Both the position numbers and the translations under genes were made by a program. From Nanobdellota archaeon (GTDB lineage: Archaea; Nanobdellota; Nanobdellia; Pacearchaeales; GW2011-AR1): a stretch of 7,814 nt of DNA. Of the stretch, positions 1-5,425 are shown in pieces. Under the pieces are notes generated by a model. It worked only from the letters and a program-made list of their open reading frames with translations, made no database searches and was not told where the DNA came from. The stretch spans positions 1 to 7,814 of the forward strand of contig JAHJUA010000060.1 of assembly GCA_018829425.1 (NCBI GenBank), written 5' to 3'. How positions within the stretch are numbered: position 1 is the stretch's first letter; the number at the start of each line of letters is the position of its first letter.

Positions 1-76
1 ACTCCGTTAAGGTTCTCCACTAAAAAATTAATGCTGGAATTTAATGAATCATCATCACAGTTATTTATGTTAATAC

Positions 77-89
77 GGCGCGGAGCGCC
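77..89. repeat. GC-rich palindrome
   Basis: A 5-bp perfect stem (ggcgc/gcgcc) around a 3-base loop sits in otherwise AT-rich DNA. A second GC-rich scrap, gagcgtagcgac, follows at 105-116. Similar scraps lie at 4177-4191 and 4270-4284. The surrounding stretch 1-205 has short open frames running off the left edge on both strands, but none has recognisable content or a clear start. Confidence 0.45.
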
Positions 90-182
90 TTTAATTCTAG
101 AAGGTGAGCGTAGCGACGGCAAATTTAATTAAAGATTCGGGATTAAATAAATACTTATTTTAAATAAACTCCAGTATACAAA

Positions 183-192
183 TTTTTATAAA
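183..192 (+). promoter_or_regulatory. TATA box for the gene starting at 215
   Basis: The run tttttataaa is a good archaeal TATA element. Its centre lies about 26 bases before the ATG at 215, so transcription would begin at or next to that codon, giving a leaderless message. This is inferred from spacing only. Confidence 0.55.
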
Positions 193-214
193 CAGCTTAT
201 GAGTTTTGTGGATT

Positions 215-1042
215 ATGGGTGGAGGAACTGGTGGTAGTGGAACTGAATTTCCTGTTGTAGAGGAGCGTGCCGTTCAGAACGAAAGCAAGCCTGTTCAGTT
301 GGTGCAGTTGGTAGAAAAGTTTGGTGAAAGCGGCGTTGTTTCTAATTATGATGTTAAAGGTTTGGAGGGGTTTAGGGAAAGACAAGAAACTCCGAGAGTT
401 GAGGTTTATAGGTTTGCAGAATCTCCCGAAAATTATAGAGAATTCTTAGACGGTTATGTTGATGGGAATTTTAGGCAATTGGATGTGTCTGATGATTATA
501 GGGTGAGAGATATCGGTTCTTTGACGAGTGTTCTTGAAGAAACAAGAGAAAAGTTAGAGCTTACTAATTTTAAGAATTCTCATGCTTTTTGGAGGAAGAA
601 ATACAGGTCTCCTTCTAATAAGCCTGTTCTTGTATCAGATACTTTTTCTGTTCTTTCAGCTGCAGCATCCTTTGTCCACCCATTCTTTCTCATTGTCACT
701 GTTGGGTCTCAAGGGATGGGAGAATTTGTAAGAAGAGATGTAAGAAAAAGATTAAATTCTGAAGTTTTGGAATTGGAGAAATCACTTCATGTTTATGGTA
801 CTTTTCAACAGAATGTTGTGAGGGCAGAGGTAGAAGTAAAAGAAAGTCCCGAAGCCAGAGCGTTGGTTCAAGGGGTGGAGAGTCAAATTGGTAGATATCC
901 TTATTTCAAGGTCGATGTTCCTATTGTAAATGAGGATTTGATTGAAGCCTATGGTCTTTCTGGCAGAATAATTTTATTCAACAATCGCGCGAATTCTTCT
1001 AACTCTTGCGACGACGGATGTTCATCTAAGAAAAAATCTTAA
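215..1042 (+). CDS. Hypothetical protein with one hydrophobic segment
   Basis: I do not recognise this gene. Read from the ATG at 215 it gives 275 residues; an in-frame TTG at 206 would add three. I prefer the ATG because it matches the transcription start predicted from the TATA box at 183-192. The N-terminus is glycine-rich, followed by a charged, probably globular region. Around residues 145-167 there is a hydrophobic stretch (SVLSAAASFVHPFFLIVTV) that could be one membrane helix. A basic/acidic, probably helical segment follows, then a cysteine- and lysine-rich tail with a CDDGC motif. The last 22 or so codons run through a copy of the alaS 3' end read on the opposite strand (974-1009), so the tail is probably not ancestral. 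It converges with the antitoxin-like gene, overlapping it by 17 bases. The length of the open frame supports a real gene; its function is unknown. Confidence 0.7.
   Translation: MGGGTGGSGTEFPVVEERAVQNESKPVQLVQLVEKFGESGVVSNYDVKGLEGFRERQETPRVEVYRFAESPENYREFLDGYVDGNFRQLDVSDDYRVRDIGSLTSVLEETREKLELTNFKNSHAFWRKKYRSPSNKPVLVSDTFSVLSAAASFVHPFFLIVTVGSQGMGEFVRRDVRKRLNSEVLELEKSLHVYGTFQQNVVRAEVEVKESPEARALVQGVESQIGRYPYFKVDVPIVNEDLIEAYGLSGRIILFNNRANSSNSCDDGCSSKKKS
974..1009. repeat. Left copy of the alaS 3'-end direct repeat
   Basis: By eye this 36-base stretch matches 1555-1590 at 31 positions, including an uninterrupted gcgcgaattcttctaac. Read on the minus strand in the alaS frame it encodes ARVRRIRAIVE followed by TAA, against AGVRRIRAVVE followed by TGA at the true alaS end. 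A stop codon just upstream (1022-1024) shows that it is a detached fragment, not a working synthetase end. Confidence 0.8.
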
Positions 1043-1256
1043 ACTTTAGCGGCAGATTAATTTTTATCTCGTCAAGATTTTTGGAGCGATTTTTGAAACT
1101 GTGAATGGAAATTCCCTTCACTTCGCCTGTTGTTTTGTCGGTTATTTTGAATATGCCTTTTCCAATGTTCTCAAAATAACAATTAGAAATATCGCCGGAG
1201 ACTATCTCCAAAAAATCTCCCTTTTCATCATAATACAATCTCATTTCGTCTTCCAT
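1026..1256 (-). CDS. DUF2283-family antitoxin-like protein
   Basis: This 76-residue protein has the pattern typical of DUF2283: an N-terminal YYDEKGDFLEI strand, a central GKGIFKITDKTTGEVKGISI segment, and a C-terminal LPL. The family consists of small beta-rich proteins often encoded beside small RNase-like toxins, and it is thought to act as the antitoxin. Here it follows the toxin-like gene and overlaps it by 16 bases. The start at 1256 is chosen because aggag (1261-1265, minus strand) lies four bases upstream. A second ATG at 1242-1244 overlaps the toxin stop in an ATGA arrangement and is an alternative giving 72 residues. Its 3' end overlaps the convergent gene ending at 1042 by 17 bases. 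Family assignment is fairly firm; the antitoxin role is inferred from the family and the neighbour. Confidence 0.8.
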   Translation of the reverse strand: MEDEMRLYYDEKGDFLEIVSGDISNCYFENIGKGIFKITDKTTGEVKGISIHSFKNRSKNLDEIKINLPLKFKIFS

Positions 1257-1558
1257 ATTTCTCCTGTTATTTTATTTGTAAAAAAAGATGTGATGACAAA
1301 GCCATTTCCGTTTAAATACTTAACTGAAACCATCAGGTACCTTTCCTGTTTTGACATCTCTTTGAATTCTTTATAGAAATACAAGACACTTTTGTCGTCT
1401 TCAATTCTTGTTGTGTGAGGATTTTTTAATACATCTTTAATTTTTTCAACCGAGTCTTGCATATGAGGGTGTTTCCTAATGTGCTTCAATCTTTCTTCGG
1501 TAAGATGAATTTCTTTCTTATTTTTATCAATTATCTCAAAGACATAAACCATTTTCAT
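1241..1558 (-). CDS. BECR/RelE-type nuclease toxin-like protein
   Basis: This 105-residue protein contains an N-terminal strand (VYVFEIIDK), then IHLTEERLKHIRKHPHM (residues 17-33), a helix, PHTTRIEDD (47-55), and closing strands YLMVSVKYLNGNGFVITSFFT and GEIW. That order (T-x-E-R-x-x-H-I-x-x-H-P, then a proline-containing turn, then an I/V-T-S/A-Y/F strand) is typical of small toxin-like proteins in the Barnase-EndoU-ColicinE5/D-RelE (BECR) group, whose members are mainly RNases. His26, His30, Arg51 and Lys80 are the likeliest functional residues. The ATG at 1558 overlaps the alaS TGA by four bases (ATGA); a second ATG lies two codons later. It is followed by a DUF2283 gene, giving toxin-first order. 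Nuclease activity and any RNA target are inferred. It could also be a non-toxic housekeeping relative. Confidence 0.7.
   Translation of the reverse strand: MKMVYVFEIIDKNKKEIHLTEERLKHIRKHPHMQDSVEKIKDVLKNPHTTRIEDDKSVLYFYKEFKEMSKQERYLMVSVKYLNGNGFVITSFFTNKITGEIWKTK
1261..1265 (-). promoter_or_regulatory. Shine-Dalgarno site for the antitoxin-like gene
   Basis: On the minus strand aggag lies four bases before the ATG at 1256, inside the end of the toxin-like gene. It decides the start and would allow independent or coupled translation of the second gene. Confidence 0.6.
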
Positions 1559-1590
1559 TCAACAACTGCGCGAATTCTTCTAACGCCTGC
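1555..1590. repeat. Right copy of the direct repeat (true alaS 3' end)
   Basis: This is the intact end of alaS, encoding SAGVRRIRAVVE and TGA on the minus strand. It matches 974-1009 in the same orientation, 581 bases apart, with five mismatches. Three of the mismatches are silent or conservative in the alaS frame (valine/isoleucine, GCA/GCG alanine, TGA/TAA stop), which suggests that both copies were once coding. Confidence 0.8.
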
Positions 1591-3291
1591 AGAACTAGAT
1601 TCTTCTTTTGTTATTTTGAATTTTCCAATTTCTTTTGTGTTTTCTACATGAGGGCCAGTGCAGATTTCTTTCGAGAAATTTTCAATAGTATAAACTGAAA
1701 CAACGTCTGGATACTTCGCGCCGAATTCTCCACCTGCTCCTGAGGCGAGTACTTTCTTGAGAGGCATTTCTTCACGCTTTACATTGATTCCTTCGGCAAT
1801 TTTTTTATTCACAAGCGTTTCAACTTTTTTCAGTTCTTCATCTGTGAGTTTTCTTGGGAAATTGAAATCAAATCTCAACTTTTCGGCGTTTATGTTTGAA
1901 CCTTTTTGCCTTATGTCTTCTTTGAGAACTTCTCTTAACGCTTGATTAAGAAGATGTGTCGCGGTGTGGAGTTTTGTTGTTTGCTCCGAGTTGTCGGCGA
2001 GGCCCGATTTGAAAGTTCCTGCCGAGGCTGTTTTTGAAAGTTCTTGATGTTTTTTTAGTTCATTTCTGAAATCATTTTCATCAACATGAATTTTCTTTTC
2101 TCGTGCTAGTTCGATAGTTATTTCTATTGGAAAACCATAACTTTGGTATAGAAGGAATGCATCTTTCCCAGATAATTTTTTCCCAGAGATTTTTTCAAAT
2201 ATTTTCATTCCCCTTTCAATTGTTTTTAAAAAATTCTCTTCTTCTTTTTCCAATTCCTCCAGTATCTCTTTTTTCTTAAGGTGTTTGTAGTCATCGTAGA
2301 TTTTGAAAACTGGTTCTGCAACTTTTGTCGTGAAATTTTTAAGACCGAGGTTTCTGCCATATCTTACTGCTCTTCGTATCAATCTCCTTGCCACATAACC
2401 CTGCCCTGAATTTGAAGGTGCTGCACCGTCGGCGATAATCATCGTTGCTGCCTTAATGTGGTCTGCGATTATTCTCATTTCTCTTTTGTGGGTTTCATAT
2501 CTTTTTCCAGAGAGTTTTTCAATTTTTTCAATAATCGGTTTCCAAACTTCTGTTAAATAATTGTCATCCAAACCGTTTAAGAGAGCGAGGGTTCTTTCGA
2601 CGCCGCCGCCGAAGTCAACGTTTTTTTGTTTCGCTTCTAAGTAATTTCCTTTTTCATCTTTCACATATTGCATCAAAACATCATTTCCTATCTCGACCCA
2701 GTTTTTATTTTCAGAGTCAAAATTTTTAGGCGGATTTTCACTTTTTGAAGTCCAGTAAAATTGTTCTGTGTCTGGGCCGCAAGGACCTGTGTTTCCAGCT
2801 GGTCCCCACCAATTATCTTTCTTTGGAAGAAATGAAATTCTTTCCCTGGGGATTTCAAGAGACTCCCACACTTTTGATGACTCTGTATCTTTAGGCGCGT
2901 CTTTATCTCCTGCGAAACAACTTACAGCGTAATGGCTTAATGGAATCTTTAGAATTCTTGTTTGAAACTCAAACGTGTATTTTATCGCTCCTTCTTTCCA
3001 GTAGTCTCCTAAGGACCAGCTGCCGAGCATTTCAAAGAATGTGTGGTGGCACGAGTCGCCGACTTCATCTATGTCCGTCGTTCGAATGCACTTCTGAACA
3101 TTCACGAGGCGTTTGCCGAGAGGATGTTTTTGCCCGAGAAGATAGGGGACGAGAGGATGCATGCCTGCTGTTGTAAAGAGAACCGTTGGGTCGTTTCCAG
3201 GAATAAGACTTGCGTTTGGAATTTCTTTATGGTCTTTTGATTTGAAGAATTCAATGTATGACTTTATGAGTTTTTTCCTTGTCCAATCCAT
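1555..3291 (-). CDS. alaS: Alanyl-tRNA synthetase, short form without C-Ala domain
   Basis: Charges tRNA-Ala with alanine in the cytoplasm and hydrolyses mischarged seryl- or glycyl-tRNA. The 578 residues begin with a class II catalytic core: FFKSKDH near 15-21, LIPGNDPTVLFTTAGM at 29-44, the HHTFFEMLG segment at 82-90, GPAGNTGPCGPD at 163-174, and FGGGVERTLALLNG at 227-240. A helical tRNA-recognition region follows, with RRLIRRAVRYGR at 302-313. The editing domain has the zinc-binding HTATH (442-446) and C544/H548 in CTGPH, and ends with SSAGVRRIRAVVE. The protein stops there, whereas E. coli AlaRS (about 876 residues) continues into the C-Ala oligomerisation/tRNA-binding domain. It resembles bacterial, especially CPR-type, AlaRS rather than the archaeal type, so transfer is likely. 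It is first in an operon with the toxin-like and antitoxin-like genes. Confidence 0.95.
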   Translation of the reverse strand: MDWTRKKLIKSYIEFFKSKDHKEIPNASLIPGNDPTVLFTTAGMHPLVPYLLGQKHPLGKRLVNVQKCIRTTDIDEVGDSCHHTFFEMLGSWSLGDYWKEGAIKYTFEFQTRILKIPLSHYAVSCFAGDKDAPKDTESSKVWESLEIPRERISFLPKKDNWWGPAGNTGPCGPDTEQFYWTSKSENPPKNFDSENKNWVEIGNDVLMQYVKDEKGNYLEAKQKNVDFGGGVERTLALLNGLDDNYLTEVWKPIIEKIEKLSGKRYETHKREMRIIADHIKAATMIIADGAAPSNSGQGYVARRLIRRAVRYGRNLGLKNFTTKVAEPVFKIYDDYKHLKKKEILEELEKEEENFLKTIERGMKIFEKISGKKLSGKDAFLLYQSYGFPIEITIELAREKKIHVDENDFRNELKKHQELSKTASAGTFKSGLADNSEQTTKLHTATHLLNQALREVLKEDIRQKGSNINAEKLRFDFNFPRKLTDEELKKVETLVNKKIAEGINVKREEMPLKKVLASGAGGEFGAKYPDVVSVYTIENFSKEICTGPHVENTKEIGKFKITKEESSSAGVRRIRAVVE

Positions 3292-3311
3292 GGTTGAATA
3301 TGTAATCCGAG

Positions 3312-3322
3312 TTTTAAAAATT
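3312..3322 (-). promoter_or_regulatory. TATA-like element for alaS
   Basis: On the minus strand aatttttaaaa is centred about 26 bases before the alaS ATG at 3291, predicting a leaderless message. No Shine-Dalgarno sequence precedes the start, which fits. Confidence 0.45.
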
Positions 3323-3348
3323 GTTTGATTCTTGATTTGTGTTTGGAG

Positions 3349-3358
3349 TATATAAAAA
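3349..3358 (+). promoter_or_regulatory. TATA box for the gene at 3387
   Basis: tatataaaaa is a strong archaeal TATA element. It would start transcription near 3379, leaving a leader of roughly eight bases. A second, weaker match (cttataaatt, about 3359-3368) would give a leaderless message. This promoter is back to back with that of alaS. Confidence 0.55.
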
Positions 3359-3386
3359 CTTATAAATTGGCAATTTATGGATTTTT

Positions 3387-3995
3387 ATGATTAAAAAACA
3401 TAAAACATTTGGGCCTAATGGTTATAGAAAGAATCTTGAGGATATGAAGGCCGAAGGTTATCGGCCCGCGACGATTCAGGAGTCAATTTCAATAGCTTCG
3501 GATGGCTTTGGTCTTGAAGGAGAGTTCGATGCTAAAAGGGATATTTTTGACCCAAAATGGCTTCAATTAGGATACCTTGTAAAAACCTCTGAAGGAGTTT
3601 TTACCAATACTGCATTAACAGATGAAAATTTTTTGAAAGGTCTTTTGAATGCCACTAAGAAGGTAAACGGAATTTATCTTATTGACAGTAAAACAGCTTT
3701 CGCGCCTTATGAGACTTTTAAAAGTGGAGAACAAGATTCGGAAACATTCTGCGAGGGAGGATTAGCAAGAGCGCTTGAACATACTGAAGAAGAAGTCGCA
3801 GAAAATTTTAAAGAAATATCTTCTCTAAAACATTACAGGCGAGGAGTTAATGTTTTGGGCTTCGATGGAGTTAAAGAACCTGTTTCAAGAGTCGCCGGTT
3901 TGGATTCTAACAGGAGGGACCTTGTTGGTGTCGGGATTGATATTGTCAGCTACGTCTGGGACGGCGGGGGCGGTTGTGCTTTTGGATTGCTTTGA
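3387..3995 (+). CDS. Hypothetical protein, 202 residues
   Basis: I recognise no named family. The protein is soluble, with no signal peptide or membrane helix. Its most conserved-looking stretches are YRKNLEDMKAEGYRPATIQE (13-32), WLQLGYLVKTSEGVFTN (58-74), PYETFKSGEQDSETFCEGGLARALEHT (107-133, quoted here by its key residues F111, G114, F121, G124, G125 and E131), and YRRGVNVLGFD (150-160). A C-terminal strand region ends in GGGGCAFGLL. The GYRPAT and TSEGVFTN segments have the look of a small conserved family of DPANN and CPR genomes, but that is memory-based and unverified. It stands alone with its own TATA box, divergent from alaS and convergent with the pair ending at 4299. The 303-base gap that follows holds no supported gene. 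Confidence 0.75.
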   Translation: MIKKHKTFGPNGYRKNLEDMKAEGYRPATIQESISIASDGFGLEGEFDAKRDIFDPKWLQLGYLVKTSEGVFTNTALTDENFLKGLLNATKKVNGIYLIDSKTAFAPYETFKSGEQDSETFCEGGLARALEHTEEEVAENFKEISSLKHYRRGVNVLGFDGVKEPVSRVAGLDSNRRDLVGVGIDIVSYVWDGGGGCAFGLL

Positions 3996-4132
3996 TTTCA
4001 GGAAAGTTTAAAAAGTTTAACTCCTTAAAGTTGTAATGTTGAAATGAAATTACTCAAATCCATTTAACTAATTGTCCAACCTGCCCACCCGAAAGCCAGA
4101 CGCTACCAAAGATGGCGCGCCTTCGACGCTGA

Positions 4133-4150
4133 GGAGAACCAAGTTTCTCC
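4133..4150. repeat. Hairpin, 6-bp stem
   Basis: ggagaa and ttctcc form a perfect stem around a six-base loop. On the minus strand the 5' arm contains an aaggag Shine-Dalgarno-like word and the loop contains TTG. Confidence 0.45.
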
Positions 4151-4176
4151 TTACAGTAACCTCTCCTTTAAGTTTG

Positions 4177-4191
4177 CGCGCCTTCGGCGCG
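4177..4191. repeat. GC-rich hairpin, 6-bp stem
   Basis: cgcgcc-ttc-ggcgcg is a perfect palindrome. A related unpaired copy of its left half and loop lies at 4115-4125. It sits where the minus-strand transcript from the TATA box at 4196-4207 would begin. Confidence 0.5.
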
Positions 4192-4195
4192 AATT

Positions 4196-4207
4196 AATAT
4201 TTATAAG
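4196..4207 (-). promoter_or_regulatory. TATA box with no obvious gene
   Basis: cttataaatatt on the minus strand is a near-ideal TATA element and reads acceptably on the plus strand too. Neither direction leads to a supported ORF: minus would start near 4176, plus near 4228. Confidence 0.4.
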
Positions 4208-4288
4208 AGCAAGGTAAAATCGCGCTGGTTAATTTAATTTTAGTTTTTTATTAATAGAATTTTGAAATGGCGAGCGCAGCGAGCAAAT

Positions 4289-4306
4289 ATCTTTAGAACT
4301 AAAGAT
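4289..4306. repeat. Inverted repeat at the 3' end of the coiled-coil pair
   Basis: atctttag-aa-ctaaagat is a perfect 8-bp inverted repeat that includes the stop codon of the minus-strand gene ending at 4299. It has no following T tract on the minus strand, so it may be an RNA end-protecting hairpin rather than a classic terminator. Confidence 0.45.
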
Positions 4307-4688
4307 CTTGACTGTCTCTTTGTAGATGGTCAAGCCTGTTTTGTATTTCCTTCAACTGGCTTTCTATGTCTCCGTTGCCGCTGTTCTTTTTCGCGTGCTC
4401 GACAGAATCAGGTTCGCCCGAAATTTTCTTTTCGATTATCTCGGGAATTTCAAGTTTAGGAAGAGTTTTCTCCAGTTTCGTAATTGTCATCCTCACATCT
4501 TTTATCTTCCTGTAAAGAGCAGATTTCAATTCAAGCTCCTTCATTCTGTAAAAACCATAACCTCTTATCGCCTTTTCAATTCTTAGGGAAACAACTTGTG
4601 AAAAAAGAATGTCCCTTCTTGCTTCGATGGCTTCCTCATATTCAAATCTCACATGTATTAGACTTTTGTTGCTCGTGTTGGATGCCAT
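4299..4688 (-). CDS. Hypothetical helical protein, second gene of a pair
   Basis: I do not recognise this 129-residue protein. After a short polar N-terminus it reads almost entirely as charged helix: FEYEEAIEARRDILFSQVVS (15-34), a GYGFYRMKELELKSALYRK segment (43-61), and a heptad-like stretch through KDVRMTITKLEKTLPKLEI (63-81). A polar linker with GNGD leads to a final helix, IESQLKEIQNRLDHLQRD (108-125), that looks like a short coiled coil. There is no signal peptide or membrane segment. It begins one base after the stop of the 190-residue coiled-coil gene, so the two are surely cotranscribed and probably translationally coupled. Matching coiled-coil character suggests the products bind each other. 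Function unknown. Confidence 0.75.
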   Translation of the reverse strand: MASNTSNKSLIHVRFEYEEAIEARRDILFSQVVSLRIEKAIRGYGFYRMKELELKSALYRKIKDVRMTITKLEKTLPKLEIPEIIEKKISGEPDSVEHAKKNSGNGDIESQLKEIQNRLDHLQRDSQDL

Positions 4689-4689
4689 A

Positions 4690-5262
4690 TTATATTTTAG
4701 AAAAAATATCTCGGTCTGCTTTTTCTATCTGATCTTTCATAGACCTGATTTCATTTTCCCATGATTTGAGTTCGCTCTCTTCTCTTTCTTTCAATTTTTT
4801 TATCTCGCTAAGAGTATGTTCTATATTGGAAATTTTCTTTTTCGTGTCGTTAAATATTTTTAGAGCTTCTTCGAAGTTGTCTATCCTTATGAAAACTGGT
4901 TCGCCGACATTTCTCCCACTGTTAAATCCTTCACTACCTGAACTTTTCCATAACTCTTTAGTAAGTGGTTTTCTCAGGGGTTCCTGCATCATTCGCATTT
5001 CATCTAAGTCTTCATCTTCAGATTCATCGTCGAAGTCATCTGCATCAGGAAACTCCCTGTCCTCTTTTTCCCCAGCCACTGCTTCTTTAATTGTGTCTTG
5101 AGAAAATTTTGTTCCGAGTGAACTGCTTGGCATGCTCGGAAGTTTGTGAATTGGACCAAAGTCATCATCTTCGCTAAAATCTGGAAGCTTTGGAAGTTCA
5201 GGAAGAGTCCCACTTGGAGTTTTATTCCATTCATTCTCTTTTTTTCTACTAAATAATCCCAT
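4690..5262 (-). CDS. Hypothetical acidic/coiled-coil protein, first gene of a pair
   Basis: I do not recognise this 190-residue protein. It has four parts: a short N-terminus MGLFSRKKEN with hydrophobic then basic residues, as in peripheral membrane anchors; a proline-rich stretch PELPKLPDF and KLPSMP (21-45); a strongly acidic linker with DADDFDDESEDEDLDE (73-88); and a C-terminal half starting GEPVFIRIDNFEEALKIFND (120-139), followed by a long charged coiled coil to DRDIFSKI. The C-terminal half looks like the conserved functional part, with the N-terminal half probably disordered. The ATG at 5262 fits the TATA box at 5291-5300. It is followed one base later by the 129-residue gene. A scaffold or tethering role is only a guess from layout. 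Confidence 0.78.
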   Translation of the reverse strand: MGLFSRKKENEWNKTPSGTLPELPKLPDFSEDDDFGPIHKLPSMPSSSLGTKFSQDTIKEAVAGEKEDREFPDADDFDDESEDEDLDEMRMMQEPLRKPLTKELWKSSGSEGFNSGRNVGEPVFIRIDNFEEALKIFNDTKKKISNIEHTLSEIKKLKEREESELKSWENEIRSMKDQIEKADRDIFSKI

Positions 5263-5290
5263 TTTGTTTCAAATAAATATAGACTTTACA

Positions 5291-5300
5291 TTATATATAA
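5291..5300 (-). promoter_or_regulatory. TATA box for the coiled-coil pair
   Basis: ttatatataa on the minus strand, centred about 33 bases before the ATG at 5262, would give a leader of a few bases. It is the best TATA match in the divergent region shared with TFE. Confidence 0.55.
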
Positions 5301-5354
5301 TCATTGGCCACTTTAAAAACTTTTATTTTTTAATGATGAACTAAAATAGAATCA

Positions 5355-5421
5355 GGAGAAAACTCCTTCAACGTTTCGCTAAAGCGAACCGAAAGGTATT
5401 TATTTAGACTCTGTTTAGTCT
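5355..5421. repeat. Three small inverted repeats upstream of TFE
   Basis: ggag-aaaa-ctcc (5355-5366), then ttcgct-aa-agcgaa within about 5375-5389, then agact-N6-agtct (5406-5410 and 5417-5421). The last lies between the TATA box and the start codon, where a bound protein would block initiation. It could be an operator; this is inference. Confidence 0.35.
5397..5406 (+). promoter_or_regulatory. TATA box for the TFE-rhomboid-SpoIIM operon
   Basis: tatttattta is centred 25 bases before the TFE ATG at 5426, so the message should be leaderless. No Shine-Dalgarno sequence precedes the ATG, which agrees. Confidence 0.5.
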
Positions 5422-5425
5422 TGTA

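Larger units (their letters stand above)
1010..1554 (-). mobile_element. Putative repeat-flanked toxin/antitoxin cassette
   Basis: The 545 bases between the two alaS-end repeats contain almost nothing except the toxin-like and antitoxin-like genes. The antitoxin stop is about 16 bases from the left repeat, and the toxin start overlaps the alaS stop inside the right repeat. Direct copies of a target gene's 3' end at both borders resemble integration by a site-specific integrase, or a tandem duplication. There is no integrase or transposase in the window. Calling it mobile is inference; the repeats and the tight fit are seen. Confidence 0.45.
4054..4191 (-). ncRNA. Candidate structured RNA or dispersed repeat in the gene gap
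   Basis: This part of the 3996-4298 gap is visibly richer in G and C than its surroundings and carries no ORF of useful length. It contains a hairpin at 4133-4150 (ggagaa/ttctcc, six-base loop), a hairpin at 4177-4191 (cgcgcc/ggcgcg, loop ttc), and a repeated word gcgcgccttcg at 4115-4125 and 4176-4186. A minus-strand TATA box at 4196-4207 would start a transcript near 4176. Two short minus-strand frames (ending at 4054 and 4068) read like protein but lack convincing starts. It could be a small RNA, a degenerate gene end, or a repeat. Low confidence. Confidence 0.3.

Noticed and set aside
1..132. Open frames running off the left edge on both strands, possible partial genes.
   Set aside because: They are short, lack recognisable content and cross GC-rich palindromic scraps.
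1291..1330. GTGATGA followed by CTGA on the plus strand, C/D-box-like spacing.
   Set aside because: It lies antisense inside the toxin-like gene, with no flanking terminal stem; these short words are frequent by chance.
2940..3240. Plus-strand open frames opposite the start of alaS.
   Set aside because: They are shadows of the well-supported alaS coding sequence and contain no recognisable protein content.
4054..4130. tRNA-like words on the minus strand (ggtagcgtctggc and a following gggtgggcagg).
   Set aside because: No acceptor stem, no matching anticodon stem and no GTTCRA-type T loop could be built around them.
4140..4165. ttacagtaa resembling the conserved ACAGNAA of RNase P RNA, with ggaaagt near 4001.
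   Set aside because: The other conserved regions are absent and the first word overlaps the end of a coding gene.
5331..5425. C-box-like ATGATGA near 5332, suggesting a C/D box guide RNA.
   Set aside because: No CTGA D box follows before the TFE start, so the pairing is missing.
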